From Amoebidium appalachense (taxonomy: Eukaryota; Ichthyosporea): a DNA stretch of 64,000 nucleotides. The stretch spans positions 8,928,001-8,992,000 of the forward strand of contig CAVNZM010000009.1 of the NCBI GenBank assembly GCA_963693365.1. Direction: 5' to 3'. The notes beneath the pieces are model-generated. The model made no database searches. It saw nothing but the letters and a program-made list of their open reading frames with translations, and had not been told where the DNA came from. Shown here piece after piece: positions 49,140 through 61,258 of this stretch (the stretch's first letter is position 1; each line of letters opens with the position of its first letter). The position numbers and the translations under genes were made by a program.

Positions 49140-49531
49140 CTTCGCGTGGATCTAAATATCTAAATACTCGGCGAATTTAAAGAACGAATGTCGTTCTCTA
49201 AAACGAATGTCGTTCTCTAAATGTCGTTCTCTAAATATCTAAAAGTCTGCTCGATTCGTGTAGAGTAGTTTAGAAACTAAATTATCTAGATAGTTAATCG
49301 CGATTCTATTGGATAAGAGATAGTTAGGCGAGTTCCAAGAACCAATCGTCTCATCCCAGACATCTAGAAGACCCCCCCCACCCCCTCTTCCAGATGCGCC
49401 CATCTGGAAGAAGGTCGAAATCAATCTAGATTTTATGCAATTTTTAAACATTTAACAGATTGATTGGATTGCAACAATTTTATACGCAAATTTAACAATC
49501 TAGATATTTAGATATCTAGATTCACGCGAAG
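49140..49531. repeat. Imperfect inverted repeat, MITE-like, about 390 bp
   Basis: The left end TTCGCGTGGATCTAAATATC (from 49141) and the right end, which reads TTCGCGTGAATCTAGATATC on the opposite strand, are inverted copies of about 40 bp. Next to the left arm is a short tandem of AACGAATGTCGTTCTCTAA (49183-49232), itself self-complementary. No coding sequence. Confidence 0.5.
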
Positions 49532-49795
49532 CGGCTCAATATTCGTAGAGGGTAAAAACGTAAACACTTGTCTAGCACTGTGTTTATAACTGGAAAATAT
49601 TTATTATATGATACGTACTACATACATAAATCCCTCCCAAATTCTGTTCGAGCTTCCAAGTTTTCGAGAACTACCACCCTTTATCCATCGCAGGTGGAAT
49701 GTAAACAATGCACGTGCCAACACCGTTAAAAAGCGTTCATTTTGATTCGCTAAAGCCGCACCACGCAAAAAAAACGCGTCAACTTACATCATACG

Positions 49796-49861
49796 CTAAC
49801 ACGTACTGACGTGTTGCCGCACGTGCGACGTTTAGTGCATAGGCCGGCACATAGGCATTTT

Positions 49862-49896
<35 letters not shown>

Positions 49897-50393
49897 AGAC
49901 ACCGCCCCAGTAGGTGGTAGCATCATACGGCACCGTGATGTGGTGTGCTCAGTCGACGTCAGCGTGTAGCCCCGTGGGAGGCTCCTTTGGAGTGCGGCAC
50001 TTGGCCCGTGTATGTATGCCTATGTGCCGGCCTATGCACTAAACCCGTCCACACTCCAAGTTATCAATGATGCATATATATATATGGCCACACTAGCCAC
50101 ATTATGATATGCGGATATGATATTGCTGTGTTCTCACACCTAACATCGTAGGTACACAGTGTACATGATGTACGTAATATCGTTGTGCTCGAAAATAGTT
50201 ATGAAAGCGTGCGAGGTTTAGGGGACATTTTATTGAAGTGAAAATTTTCATTAATACAGTAACTGCCTACCACCTACTGAGGCGGTGTCTCCTTTCTTTT
50301 TATTTTTTTTTATTTTTATTTTTTTATTTACTTAAAAGCCGCCTGAGTAGATGTTAAACGTCGCACGTGCGGCAACACGTCAGTACGTGTTAG
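49796..50393. mobile_element. Foldback / MITE-like element with 125-bp inverted arms
   Basis: Left arm 49796-49920 and right arm 50267-50393 are inverted copies. Outer ends CTAACACGTACTGACGTGTT and inner ends GGAGACACCGCC-CAGTAGG match almost exactly, with an A/T-rich middle of differing length. A nested inverted repeat of 29 bp pairs 49830-49858 with 50016-50044. The 346-bp centre has no open frame. No target-site duplication is evident at the arm ends. The right end lies 60 bp before the lipase start at 50453. Confidence 0.75.
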
Positions 50394-50452
50394 AGTAACT
50401 GCTGTACTTACCATAACCGTACGTACAGTAGTACAGCTTTGAACTTAAAAAA

Positions 50453-51958
50453 ATGGGGCCTTTTCGGCGCCTCTATGTGCTCCTTCTGTGCATTCTAGCC
50501 TTTTCTACGATAGGTGTCGATGCCAAAAACAGAGAAAAGCGATGGGGTAACTTCTTTTCAAGAATTGTCAATGCCGTGAAAGAAAGTAGCGTGGTGACAA
50601 CTGTTAGCAACACAGTGCAACAGGCAAAGGCATCGATCACAAACACCGACACGTACAAATCAGCAGCAAACATAGTGAACTCCGTTGCTGAAAGCATACA
50701 GCAAAAAAGCACACAAAAGCCAACTTTTTCAGCGGCAGATGTTGGAAATGCCGCACAAAATCTCCTACAAGAGATAAAAACAGTGGTCGGGACGGCAGCT
50801 CAAACCGTATCGGAGAAAGTACAAAACTCGGCCGTTTACCAACTGGGAGAAGCAACTGCTCGATGTGTTTCCTCACCGGAGCTGCGTGTGTGCAGCACAG
50901 ACAATCGCGAATTCAAGAACATTTACTGCCTCAAGATAAAGTTGGGTGAGGTGAAAAGATGTGATGGTGCATGCCCGTGCGTTCCCCCTGTGACCAGGTC
51001 TCTTCCCAGGCAGAAGTTTACGACTGATTGGACATTGCTTTATTACAGCAAGGTCCCTACCTCTAACACAATTACGGACGTGACACCCCCAGAACCAGCA
51101 GAGGGCCCATTCTATTACGCGCCATTCCCCCAGTGTGAAAAATACGTATTTAAAGACATTTTTAACCGAGCGGACGTGTTTGATGTGAACGCAGGCATCG
51201 GCAGCAACAACAACGTATATTTAATGGCGCTGATTGCCTTCCAGACCTACTCCTTCACACAGAACATGAAGGTTTGGTGGACGTGTTTGGGTGTCCGCAA
51301 CATCGACACGATTGAGACTCCCGGGGCTAACCAGGCTGTTGTCCTGCGTACGGACTTAGCGGTCATTGTTTCTTTTCAGGGGACAAAGGATTCGGAAGAC
51401 AACACATCGAACTTTGACGGCATACAACCCCGCGCAAACCAAGCAAACTACGGCGGGGGCCCGGATGCTAAAGTACACAACGGGTATGACGATGCATTTA
51501 TGGACCTGCAGAACAACGGCAAAATAGAATGGAAAGTACTGTCCGCATGTGCGCAGTTGAACAAAAGTCCGCAAACTTGCCCAATAATCATTACTGCACA
51601 CAGTCGCGGGTCTGCGTTGGGTACCTTAGCGGCCGCTAGATTTACACTTCTGGGGTGGTCGGTGAAAGGTGTGTTTTTGTTTGCTTCTCCGAAAGTTGCA
51701 AGCCCCACATTTAGACGTTATTATGAGGATACACTAAAACTGAAGGACAAAACCTTACGTGCGGTGAACAAGAACGATTTGGTCGTTGGGCTTCCTCCGG
51801 CCTATTACGAACATGTGGGGAATACAATGATTGTGGAGGAATGTAGACGTGCACCGTTGCCCGATGTTTCCTACTATAACTTGCGACATCACTATGCGTG
51901 GGTGTATCTAAACGCACTGTGGTTGGTTTGTCCTTTTGCAGAGGGGGGCTTGACATAG
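50453..51958 (+). CDS. Secreted class 3 (alpha/beta-hydrolase) lipase-like protein
   Basis: Intronless 501-aa frame. Residues 1-24 form a signal peptide (RLYVLLLCILAFSTIGVDA), followed by KNREKRWG, a possible dibasic processing site also present in the neighbour. An Ala/Gln/Ser-rich helical linker (about 35-135) leads to a Cys-rich module (about 138-178, CSTDNREFKN ... KRCDGACPC). The lipase core follows: VSFQGTK (about 306-312), a nucleophile elbow TAHSRGSALG with Ser384, NKNDLV with Asp442, and a C-terminal His at 479 or 480 (NLRHHYAWVYLNALW). The elbow is A-H-S-R-G rather than the family's G-H-S-L-G, which the minus-strand paralogue keeps; Ala at the first position is known in some alpha/beta hydrolases, so activity is plausible but the substrate is unknown. 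The start is the only ATG before the signal peptide. The stop is TAG. Confidence 0.88.
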   Translation: MGPFRRLYVLLLCILAFSTIGVDAKNREKRWGNFFSRIVNAVKESSVVTTVSNTVQQAKASITNTDTYKSAANIVNSVAESIQQKSTQKPTFSAADVGNAAQNLLQEIKTVVGTAAQTVSEKVQNSAVYQLGEATARCVSSPELRVCSTDNREFKNIYCLKIKLGEVKRCDGACPCVPPVTRSLPRQKFTTDWTLLYYSKVPTSNTITDVTPPEPAEGPFYYAPFPQCEKYVFKDIFNRADVFDVNAGIGSNNNVYLMALIAFQTYSFTQNMKVWWTCLGVRNIDTIETPGANQAVVLRTDLAVIVSFQGTKDSEDNTSNFDGIQPRANQANYGGGPDAKVHNGYDDAFMDLQNNGKIEWKVLSACAQLNKSPQTCPIIITAHSRGSALGTLAAARFTLLGWSVKGVFLFASPKVASPTFRRYYEDTLKLKDKTLRAVNKNDLVVGLPPAYYEHVGNTMIVEECRRAPLPDVSYYNLRHHYAWVYLNALWLVCPFAEGGLT

Positions 51959-52410
51959 GTATGCTGCCGCCCCCGCCTTATCCAAATTGTGCCTGGTCCT
52001 TCTGCGTGTAGCGGTTCTTCGAGTAGTGATTGGATAAGTATCATCCGGACTCTAATCAATTAGCACATAGGACTAAGCCGACATTTTTCTATATGTGCAG
52101 GTGGTGATTAATATCAGCATATTTTGAATTTGAGATAAATAGCGCTTTTTCTTTCTTTCTTTTTTTTTTCCCCACAAATCATAGACCCTACCAACCCTGG
52201 AATTTTTAGAAAACCGGGGGTGGGTGGGTGTGGGGGGGACGGGGGGAGGGGGAGGGGGGAGGTTGGGCACCACGATGATACGAACAAGGTGACATGCTGC
52301 GCGATTGAACTTCACGAATGCAGCATGCAATGCTTAGCTTTCCCACCTTAACGCAATTATACGTCTACGTGTGATGCCACGCTTGGCTCCTCAGAGGTTT
52401 CTCCTGCCAA

Positions 52411-52463
<53 letters not shown>

Positions 52464-52732
52464 TTAACCCACCCCTCCCCCTGCCCACGTCCCCCCCGTT
52501 CTTCGAACCCCCACCCCGGCACAGTCCCAAGGGACAGGCACCCCCCGAAACAAGATTCTTATCATTAACCCCCTCCCCCCCCCCCCCCCAACACACACAC
52601 AGCCCCCTTCTTCGCTCCTCTTCCTCCCCTTTCTCTTTATACCATGCAGCTCATGCCACACATTTTGTGAAGATATCTCTGAACTTCACACTGTAGAAAG
52701 GATGGGATTCATAAGGAGCGATGGTGTGCGGA

Positions 52733-52850
52733 TGTGTGTGTGTGTGTGTGTGTGTGTACATATGTGTGTACATATGTGTGTACGTGTGTGTGCGTGTGTG
52801 TGCGTGTGCGTGTGTGTATGTGCGTGTGTGTGTGTGTGTGTATGTGTGTG

Positions 52851-52897
<47 letters not shown>

Positions 52898-52911
52898 GTG
52901 TGTGTGTGTCA
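52733..52911. repeat. (GT)n array
   Basis: GT repeats with TACATATG and GCGTG interruptions. Val-Cys frames across it are artefacts. Confidence 0.95.
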
Positions 52912-53233
52912 GAGACGGGTGTCGTGTTTGTTTTGTAGTGTATCAATGTGCACGGTCGTGTGTGTGGGGGGTTGGGGGGGCTGTTTTGTGTGGGTTTTGG
53001 AACGTAGGAGAGGTGGTGGTGGTGGTGGTGGGGGGGGGGGGGGGGGGGGAGGTGGGGAGAGAGAGAGAGAATAGGAAGGAGAATCCCTGCATGTCTGGGA
53101 AGTGTGAAGTTGAGGGGGAAGGGGATGTCGAGAGCTCGAAAAAGAGGAGGTGGGATTAGCTATAGGCACGGCATTTCTGGTCTTTTTATTATCTATCTCT
53201 ACGAAATTTGAGCTTATTAATGGGGTTCACTTT

Positions 53234-53283
<50 letters not shown>

Positions 53284-54618
53284 CCCATCAGAGCTCTCTC
53301 CGTTCACAGCTCCCTCCCCCTCCCTCTCCCCCCCCCCCCCACGTGTGCACGAACCCAAACCAGGGAAACTCATGCGCCAAACCCCCTCCCCGGCCCCTCT
53401 CCAGTGCCTACTACTACACACACGTACAAACATCATACAAACTCGCACACACACAGTGTCACACACACACACACACGTGCACACACACGCGCGTACACAC
53501 GCGCACACATGCACACACGCACGTACGCACACACACATGCACGAGTGGGTCTCATGCGCACACATGCATCCACACACGTGGAAATGACACGTTACGTCAT
53601 GCATAGGCCACATATATGTCCCCGCAGGCCCAAAACTTAGCACCGTTCATTGGCCCACAGGGCTGGTGCCTTTTTTTGTACGTTTATGTGTTTGATTTGA
53701 AATGATCATGTCATCTGCCCTATATGCTAGCATATTATTTTTGGTCTCGTTATTAGTAACCGGAGCAACATTCATTCCGAGTAGTAGTATTTGTAGGATT
53801 TTTAGTGCACACTCATGGCTAATGTGATGTGCATGCGCACGGCCGTTACCACGTTTGGCGGTGGTTGAACCGGCCGCGCCCGGGTCTCCCCCCCCCCCCC
53901 CCCTCCCCTTCAGGCCCTCCCCGGGCCCCCCTCCCCCTCCCAACACCACCAACGTACCCTGCGGCTTCATGACCATGTCCTGTTTATTGACAACGTCTGC
54001 ACTCGTAGGAAGCGTGCGCGTGTACGTGTGTGCAAGCAGACACACGTGCATTTCGCGAGAGAAAACACTGTGGTGATTCCACCGTCAAATTGTTATCTAT
54101 GTACTTCTGAATAGATCTCACCAAAGATCTATCATGGATCTACGCTTCTATTGGTTGCGCTGGAGAAGCCTTCTTCCAATCGAAAACAGCGTAGCGTGTC
54201 AGCTGACCTAGGGGGACCCAAAAACGTCACCTTAGATCCTACAACTGCCTGAGTATTGTAGTTCAGTTTTCGTAGAATTTCGTACTACTAATGAATCTTA
54301 CAGCTTACAGTAAATATCATCTGATATAAGTTTACAAATGATAGATGCATTTATGTTTTTTCTGTCACATTATATATAATTAAAAAACTAAATACATGTC
54401 AGCTTCTTACATATTGTATTGAGTAGTAAGAAGTAGTAGTTCTTAGTAAGGAGATTTAATTTCTTGAATAAACCCAGTCAATTGCAAAAGAAAAAAAACA
54501 TTTCTTGTATAATTTTCTTTTTTGTATAATTCGGAGAATCCCCCTTGCAAGCCAGTGAGCCAATCGCCGCATGCAGAAATATGCCGCCTTTTTTTTTTTC
54601 CTTCTCACACACTGTCAC

Positions 54619-54926
54619 CAAGGCCTCCTTATCACCCGGGCCTAGAAAAGGAGGGGTGCGAATCGGAATGCAAAAATGGAATCGGCCGGGTTTGAGACTT
54701 TGATGCGATCGAAAGGGTGTCCGTCGAGAGGAGCTCCGACGCGGTCGCTGCAAAGAAACTCGTCGGCATCGCGTGCATGCATGCGCATGCGGCCGGAGCG
54801 GGTGTGGTTGATTTCCATCCCAGGGTGGGGTGGGTGGAGGTTTGGGAGTTGGTTCGACCATTTTGTTGGGGACTTATTCCGTTTTCGCTTGGGTAGCGGC
54901 CCCCCGTGAGATCCATAAACCGGGCG

Positions 54927-54978
<52 letters not shown>

Positions 54979-55805
54979 GAGGGGAGGGGGTACGGGGGAA
55001 GGGGGCAGCTGAGCACCAGAGGCTTCGGCTGCCATGCCGGCATACATAATCCTTATAAACAAATACACGTGCATATGCTCAACCTTTCAGTACCTATTGA
55101 GTAAAGCGCTAGCGAGTGAGAGATTGTGAAACGACGCATGCCCACGCCGGAGACACACAACCTTCGAATTCAGGAAGACACAAACGCAGTGAGCTCGCAC
55201 GCGCGCACACACAAACTACACTACACCGACAACACCCAAACACGTAAGCACACCTAAGTAGTTCAAGTAGCACATACACACGCCCACACGACGCGCCCGC
55301 ATAGGCTGTGAGTCAGGCACACAAACACATACCAACGCCCCGCGCACAGACATATACACCAAGGGCACGTATAAGTTTTTGCTAGAATAATATTGAAGTT
55401 TGCTCAACACGAATATGTGAAGAAAAAGTTGGTAGCTTAAGGTGTGGGAAGGGAGGACGGAGAGGAAAAAAGATAACGGTTTTGGAAGAGGGGACCCATG
55501 ACCGTCAATGAGAGATTCGGTGGGGCTCGTAATTACAAACAGCAAACCACACGCTTAGCTGGGGCTTAAGGTAAGAAGGGGGAGACACACTAACCAAGAA
55601 AGTCAACGAAACACAAAAGTAAAACGTGAAAAACAGCTGAAAAGTCGAAGCGGCGATTGGCTAATATTCCCCCCAAAACCGGCCTGTTACTATTTGTGGA
55701 ACAGGGGATGCCATTTTCGGAACAGGCATCACTCCGGCCTGACCCGGATTTCAGCTGCAGATCGTGACGTTTCCGTTTCCAGGCCCGGGTGATAAGGAGG
55801 CCTTG
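54619..55805. repeat. 25-bp exact inverted repeat pair
   Basis: The 25 bases at 55781-55805 (starting AGGCCCGGGTGATAAGGAGG) occur exactly, on the opposite strand, at 54619-54643, with weaker similarity beyond. The right copy lies about 90 bp before the DUF885 start codon, so these could be copies of one promoter or repeat element. Confidence 0.6.
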
Positions 55806-55893
55806 ACAGTCACACCCGTAGTCCCGTACGGCAAAGGCTAAGTTCGTCCAGATTCTTTTGTTTGCGCCTGTTTCTCCTCATCACACACCAACA

Positions 55894-58117
55894 ATGTGTC
55901 AAGTCACCAGCACACCCGCCCCTCTTAGGGAGCTTGCAGCGCGGCTTGCACCCCACCTACCCCCCGACAATCTTCTTTCGGAGCCGCAAGCCCCCTCAAC
56001 GCTTTCTCCTGCGGGCGAAAAGCTCTGGCTTCTCTACGCGCTTGCCTACGAGGTGCATATGAACGCGAGCCCCATCTCTGCGTCCATGATTGGTGATTAT
56101 CGCTACAATGACCAAATTGGGGATCGCTCACGTGAGGGGTTTGACAAGGTCAACCGTTGCTACCAGAACATTCTTGAAGAGGCTGAGAAGATTGACGAGA
56201 AAGATCTGAGCGAGGAGGTGGAGAACTTGCTGTTCTTGAAGGAACTGTGCAAGTCTGAGGTTCTCAAGTGAGTGCGCAAGATCTTCCGATTCCTTATTCT
56301 TTTTTTTTCTTCTTTTCTTTATAAAGGCTTTTGCAGGCTTTCCTGCCTTCGGCTGTTGAATTCTTGCCTGAATTTGAGGTAACTAGGGTAAGGGCTAGCA
56401 AGATTTGGGAGGGCGGGGATCCAGGTTTGATGTGTAGTAATACAATGGAGAGTCTGGAAAGGGGGAGGAGGGGGGGAGGGGGGGGGGGTTGGCGGGATAG
56501 GTTCCAATAACAAGAAGTAAACAGGATTCTCTAGTGATAGCATGGAGGCAGACCCCTTTCATAATAATGCATTTGAGACCCCATCCATTACCTCTTTCTT
56601 GCTTCTTCCCTCATACATCCCCCCCCGGCCCCCTCCCCCCCTCTATTCCCTACCTGCAGCTCCATTCGTCATAATACACACTTTAACACACACTAATCAC
56701 GCACATACCCATCTAACAGGCACGAAGATTGGCAGTACGCCATCCCTCTGACGCACATGTTCGGTGCCTTCAACACGTTCATGGGCCTGTCCAACTTCAG
56801 CCCTATACGCGATGCTAAAGATGCGGCTGACTACCTGAAGCGCATTAGGCAGTTTCCCCTACTGGCAGATCAAATCATCGAGGCGTTCAAGTTTGGGATC
56901 AAGCAAAAGACCACCCTCCCCGCTTTTTCCATCGAAGCCATCATCTCCCAGTTCCAAGCACAAGTTGACACCCCACCAGAAAACATCATTATGTACAAGG
57001 GGAAGGAGGCAAAGATGAGAGAGGTGGGTGCCGATGCCGAGGCAGATGGGGTTCTCATCTCCCTCCGGGATGAGTTCATTCCCTCTTGCAAGAAAATTGT
57101 CGAGTTTTTGCGGGCTGAATACCTGCCTGTGGCCCGCGAGTCGGACGGGTTGTGGTCTTGGCCCGACTTTGAGCGTATCTACAAGGGTACACTCCAGTTC
57201 TGGACCTCTACCGATCTGACGGCTGAAGAGGTTCATCGTCTTGGTAGAGTCATCCCTCCCTCCTTTCCTGCACCTCCCCGCCCCCCCCCCCCCCCCCCCC
57301 CCCCAACCACCCCCAGACACCATCCCCCCCGCACCCCCCCTCCCTTACCCCTGCTTCCTCCCTCCGCCCCCCAAAAGTAGAAAACTGTCATCCCCCTCGC
57401 TCCCTCCCTACCCCCCCCCCCCCCCTCCCCCACGCCCTCTCCCCCCCACCACACACACCACCACCAAACAGCAATCCCCCCCCCCCCCCCCCCCCCCCCC
57501 TTACCCCCCCACCCCCCACCCCTCCCCCCCCCCCAAAAAAAGGGAAAAGATAGCCATCTCCTCTCCCTCTCTTACCCCCCCCCCCCCCTCCTCCCACCCC
57601 AATCCGGCCCCATCGTATCGTCCTCCTCGCCTCACAGCATTCCCCCAATCCTCCCCCCCCCCCTTACCCCCCCACCCCCCACCCCCCCCCCCCCCCCAAA
57701 AAAAAGGGAAAAGATAGCCATCTCCTCTCCCTCTCCCCCCCTCCTCCCCCCCCCCCCCCCCCCCCCCCCTCCTCCCACCCCAATCCGGCCCCATCGTATC
57801 GTCCTCCTCGCCTCACAGCATTCCCCCCCCCCCCACCCCCCTCCCCCTCCCCCCCCCCCCCCCCCCCTGAAAAAGGAACAATGGCATCATGCGCAAAATG
57901 CGTCCTTCTTTGCTTTCATTACCCCCCCCCCCCCCCCAAAAAAAAAAAAAACAAAAAAACAAAAAAAAAACGCGCCGTTGCCCATTTCCAACACCCCCGA
58001 CCCATCTACCCACATTATTGCCCTCCATTTCCCCTCCTGCCTCCCGGGTGCACGGGGACCACCTACCACCTACCGAGCGATCAATTGCCTTAATTGTTTT
58101 CCTGGATGCTGGATCCA

Positions 58118-58149
<32 letters not shown>

Positions 58150-58342
58150 ACTCACACACGTCCCACCCCACCCCTTCCCCCGGCATAAAGTTCCACCTTG
58201 CCCCTCCCCCCTCCCCCCTCCCCCGCCACTTCCCTGCCCGGTTCCCGGGAAGAGGTGTGCATTCCTCTTTTGATCTTCAGATCGACTTAAGGTTCTTGTT
58301 TTGTGTATTTGCGTTTGATGGGCACTAACAAAGTCCCCCCCC

Positions 58343-58373
<31 letters not shown>

Positions 58374-58392
58374 ACAGATGCACACACACACA

Positions 58393-58458
<66 letters not shown>

Positions 58459-58709
58459 TCCCCCCCCACATACACAACATAGACAACATACACACGCAGC
58501 ATACGCACACACCATACCGTGGTAGACATTACCAAGCACGCACCAACACACAATAAGACACACACACGCACACACACACAACACACACACACGCACACAC
58601 ACACACACACACACCCATCACCCCCTCCCATCCCCAGCCCCCCCACCCCACCCATCACCCCCCGCCGCCCCCCTCCCCACCCACACCTACCCCGCCCCAC
58701 CCACACCCA

Positions 58710-58740
<31 letters not shown>

Positions 58741-59747
58741 ACACACACACACACACACACACAGGTTTGGAGCAAGTGGAGCGTATCAGTGCTGAGATCG
58801 AAAAGATGAAAAACAAACTTGGCTACAACGACCTCTCCCTCAAAGCCTTTATTGATGTTGTGCGTCACGATGAACGGTTTGTTCCCACCAGTGGCGAGCA
58901 CATTCTGGAAGAGTACAGAAAGTGCATCGAGAAGGCTAAAGAGGCTGCACCTGGCCTGTTCAACAAGATGCCAAAGGCTGAGTGCGAGGTGACTTTACCA
59001 ACCCTTTCTACACCCCCCCCCCCCCCCCCCCCTCTCTCGCTCCCTCCCTCTCTCCCCACCTCCTCTCTCCCATTTCATTGATTGTGTGATTGGGTTGAAA
59101 CTTGGTACTGTGGATGACTCCCCCCCTCCCCCCGCCGCCACCGCCTTGAGGATGGGCTCTGCTTGGGACCCGTGTCGTTTGTGTGATATACACTCAGTTC
59201 CTGTGCGGTCCATCATGAATGTGCACTTTGTATACTCTAAACCCCCCCCCCCCCCCTCCCCTTCACCCCCAACACACACACTTAACACTTTCATTTCCCG
59301 ACAGGTGCGAGCCATCGAAGAGTACCGCCACGCCAGCGCCCCGCCCGCTCACTACTACCCGCCCCCCACGGACAACTCCCGTCCCGCCATTTTTTACGCA
59401 AACACATACAAACCCGAAACCCGCCCCCTTTTCACTACGGAGAGCATTGGTCTTCACGAGGCAATCCCTGGTCATCATTTCCAACTTGCCCTTGCACAAG
59501 AACTTACCGGGCTTCCACGGTTAAGAACACTCTCTGCCCATTTCACCATGGGCTACTGCGAGGGGTGGGGGCTCTACACGGAAAAGCTCGGTGGGTGTTC
59601 TTATCCTTGGATACACCCTACTCATTTCCATTCCTCCCCCCTCCCCCCCTCCCCCTCTGTGCACACATCCCTCCACTCCGTATCAAACACACAGGTGCCC
59701 GTACATAAGGCCACACAAGGCATACTTCTGTTCCTCTCTTCCCCCGT

Positions 59748-59778
<31 letters not shown>

Positions 59779-60134
59779 TCCCCCCACCCCCTCTCTTCCG
59801 TGTGTCCCAGGAAAAGACGTTGCCCCTTCTCCCCCCCCCCCCCCCCCCCCCCCCACAAGAAAAAAAAAAAAAAAAACAAACAAAAAAAACATGCCCCATA
59901 CCTCTCTCCATCCCTCCTTCCCCTCTCCCCCTCCCCCCTCCCCTCCCCCCCCCCCCCCCCCCCCCCAACACACACACACACCTCCCTCGCCGACACGTTT
60001 AGGATTTCCGTACCCTCCTAATCCACCCCAAGAAACGTCAAATGTGAGATAGCTTATGACCCCCTCCCCCCCCCCCCCCCCCCCCTCCCTCCCTCCCTTC
60101 CCCTCCCGCAACACACACACACGCACGGGAGCGC

Positions 60135-60222
<88 letters not shown>

Positions 60223-60495
60223 ACTGGAGATGGGCTTCTACACCGACCCCTACCAAGACTTTGGCCGTCTGAGCACGGAGATGATGCGGGCCATCCGATT
60301 GGTTGTCGATACTGGCCTACACCACTACAAGTATTCCCCCCCCCCCCCCCCCCCCCCCCCCCCCATATCATCTTAGACGTACGCAAACACAGACACATGC
60401 AGGCGTGGACACACATACCTTCACTACGACCCCACCCTTTCCTCTCTTTTTGTAATGTGATCGATTTTATCGTACGTTTTTGCCTTCGAGTGCAG

Positions 60496-60532
<37 letters not shown>

Positions 60533-61144
60533 CGCTCTTCCAACCCAGACCTTATTCATGTTTCGGCTTGTTAACCCCCCCTCGGGCCCACCACCACCAC
60601 CACCACACACACTCACACACACGTCGCCTACTCTCCGTGTGCTGGGTTTTTCTACACCATCCTGCACGTACTCATTCCCGGCGACCATGTCCACACACCA
60701 ACACACACATACACACACGTACACACACGCACGCGCACACACGCGCACATGCACACATGCACACACACACACACACAGGTGGACCGTGGACAAGGCCATT
60801 GCCTACTTCTCCTCCCTGTCTGCCATGGGTGATGTCGACATCAAGAACGAAGTCTATCGTTACTGCATTTTCCCCGGCCAGGCTTGCAGCTACAAGGTGA
60901 TTTTGTTTTTCTTTACTCGTACACACGCATACGAAAAAGAGACACAGAAGAAGGGGGGGGGGGGGGGGGGGGGGGAGGGGGGGGGGGATGGGGTGATGGA
61001 CGCAGAGAGGGGCATCTTCTGTGGTAGGGTTGCTGCTTCCTGTTTTGTTTGAGCGTTTGGGCAGAAACCATGTTTTCTGCCCAAAGTACAACAACCCCCC
61101 CCCCCCCCCCCCCCCTGCCCGGAGGGAAGAACGTCAAGGAAAAG

Positions 61145-61183
<39 letters not shown>

Positions 61184-61226
61184 CGGCCGCCAGCTCATTA
61201 CTACTCCTTTGCTAGAATGCCCCCCT

Positions 61227-61258
<32 letters not shown>

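Larger units (their letters stand above)
48774..50452. other. Intergenic region between the divergent lipase genes
   Basis: Low-repeat, AT-rich sequence; it should hold both lipase promoters. It contains the inverted-repeat structures listed separately (49140-49531 and 49796-50393), and a perfect short hairpin CTTCCAGATG / CATCTGGAAG at 49387-49410. No clear TATA box at a suitable distance from either start codon. Confidence 0.6.
51959..55893. other. Spacer between lipase and DUF885 genes
   Basis: It holds a C-run (52411-52463), a GT array (52733-52911), C-runs near 53236-53281, a CA tract (53440-53560), an AT-rich complex stretch (54060-54480), a CpG-rich stretch (54650-54925) and a G-run (54929-54977). 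Frames over 54640-54920 on both strands have mixed composition but no recognisable family. The last 300 bp should hold the DUF885 promoter. No gene is supported. Confidence 0.5.
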
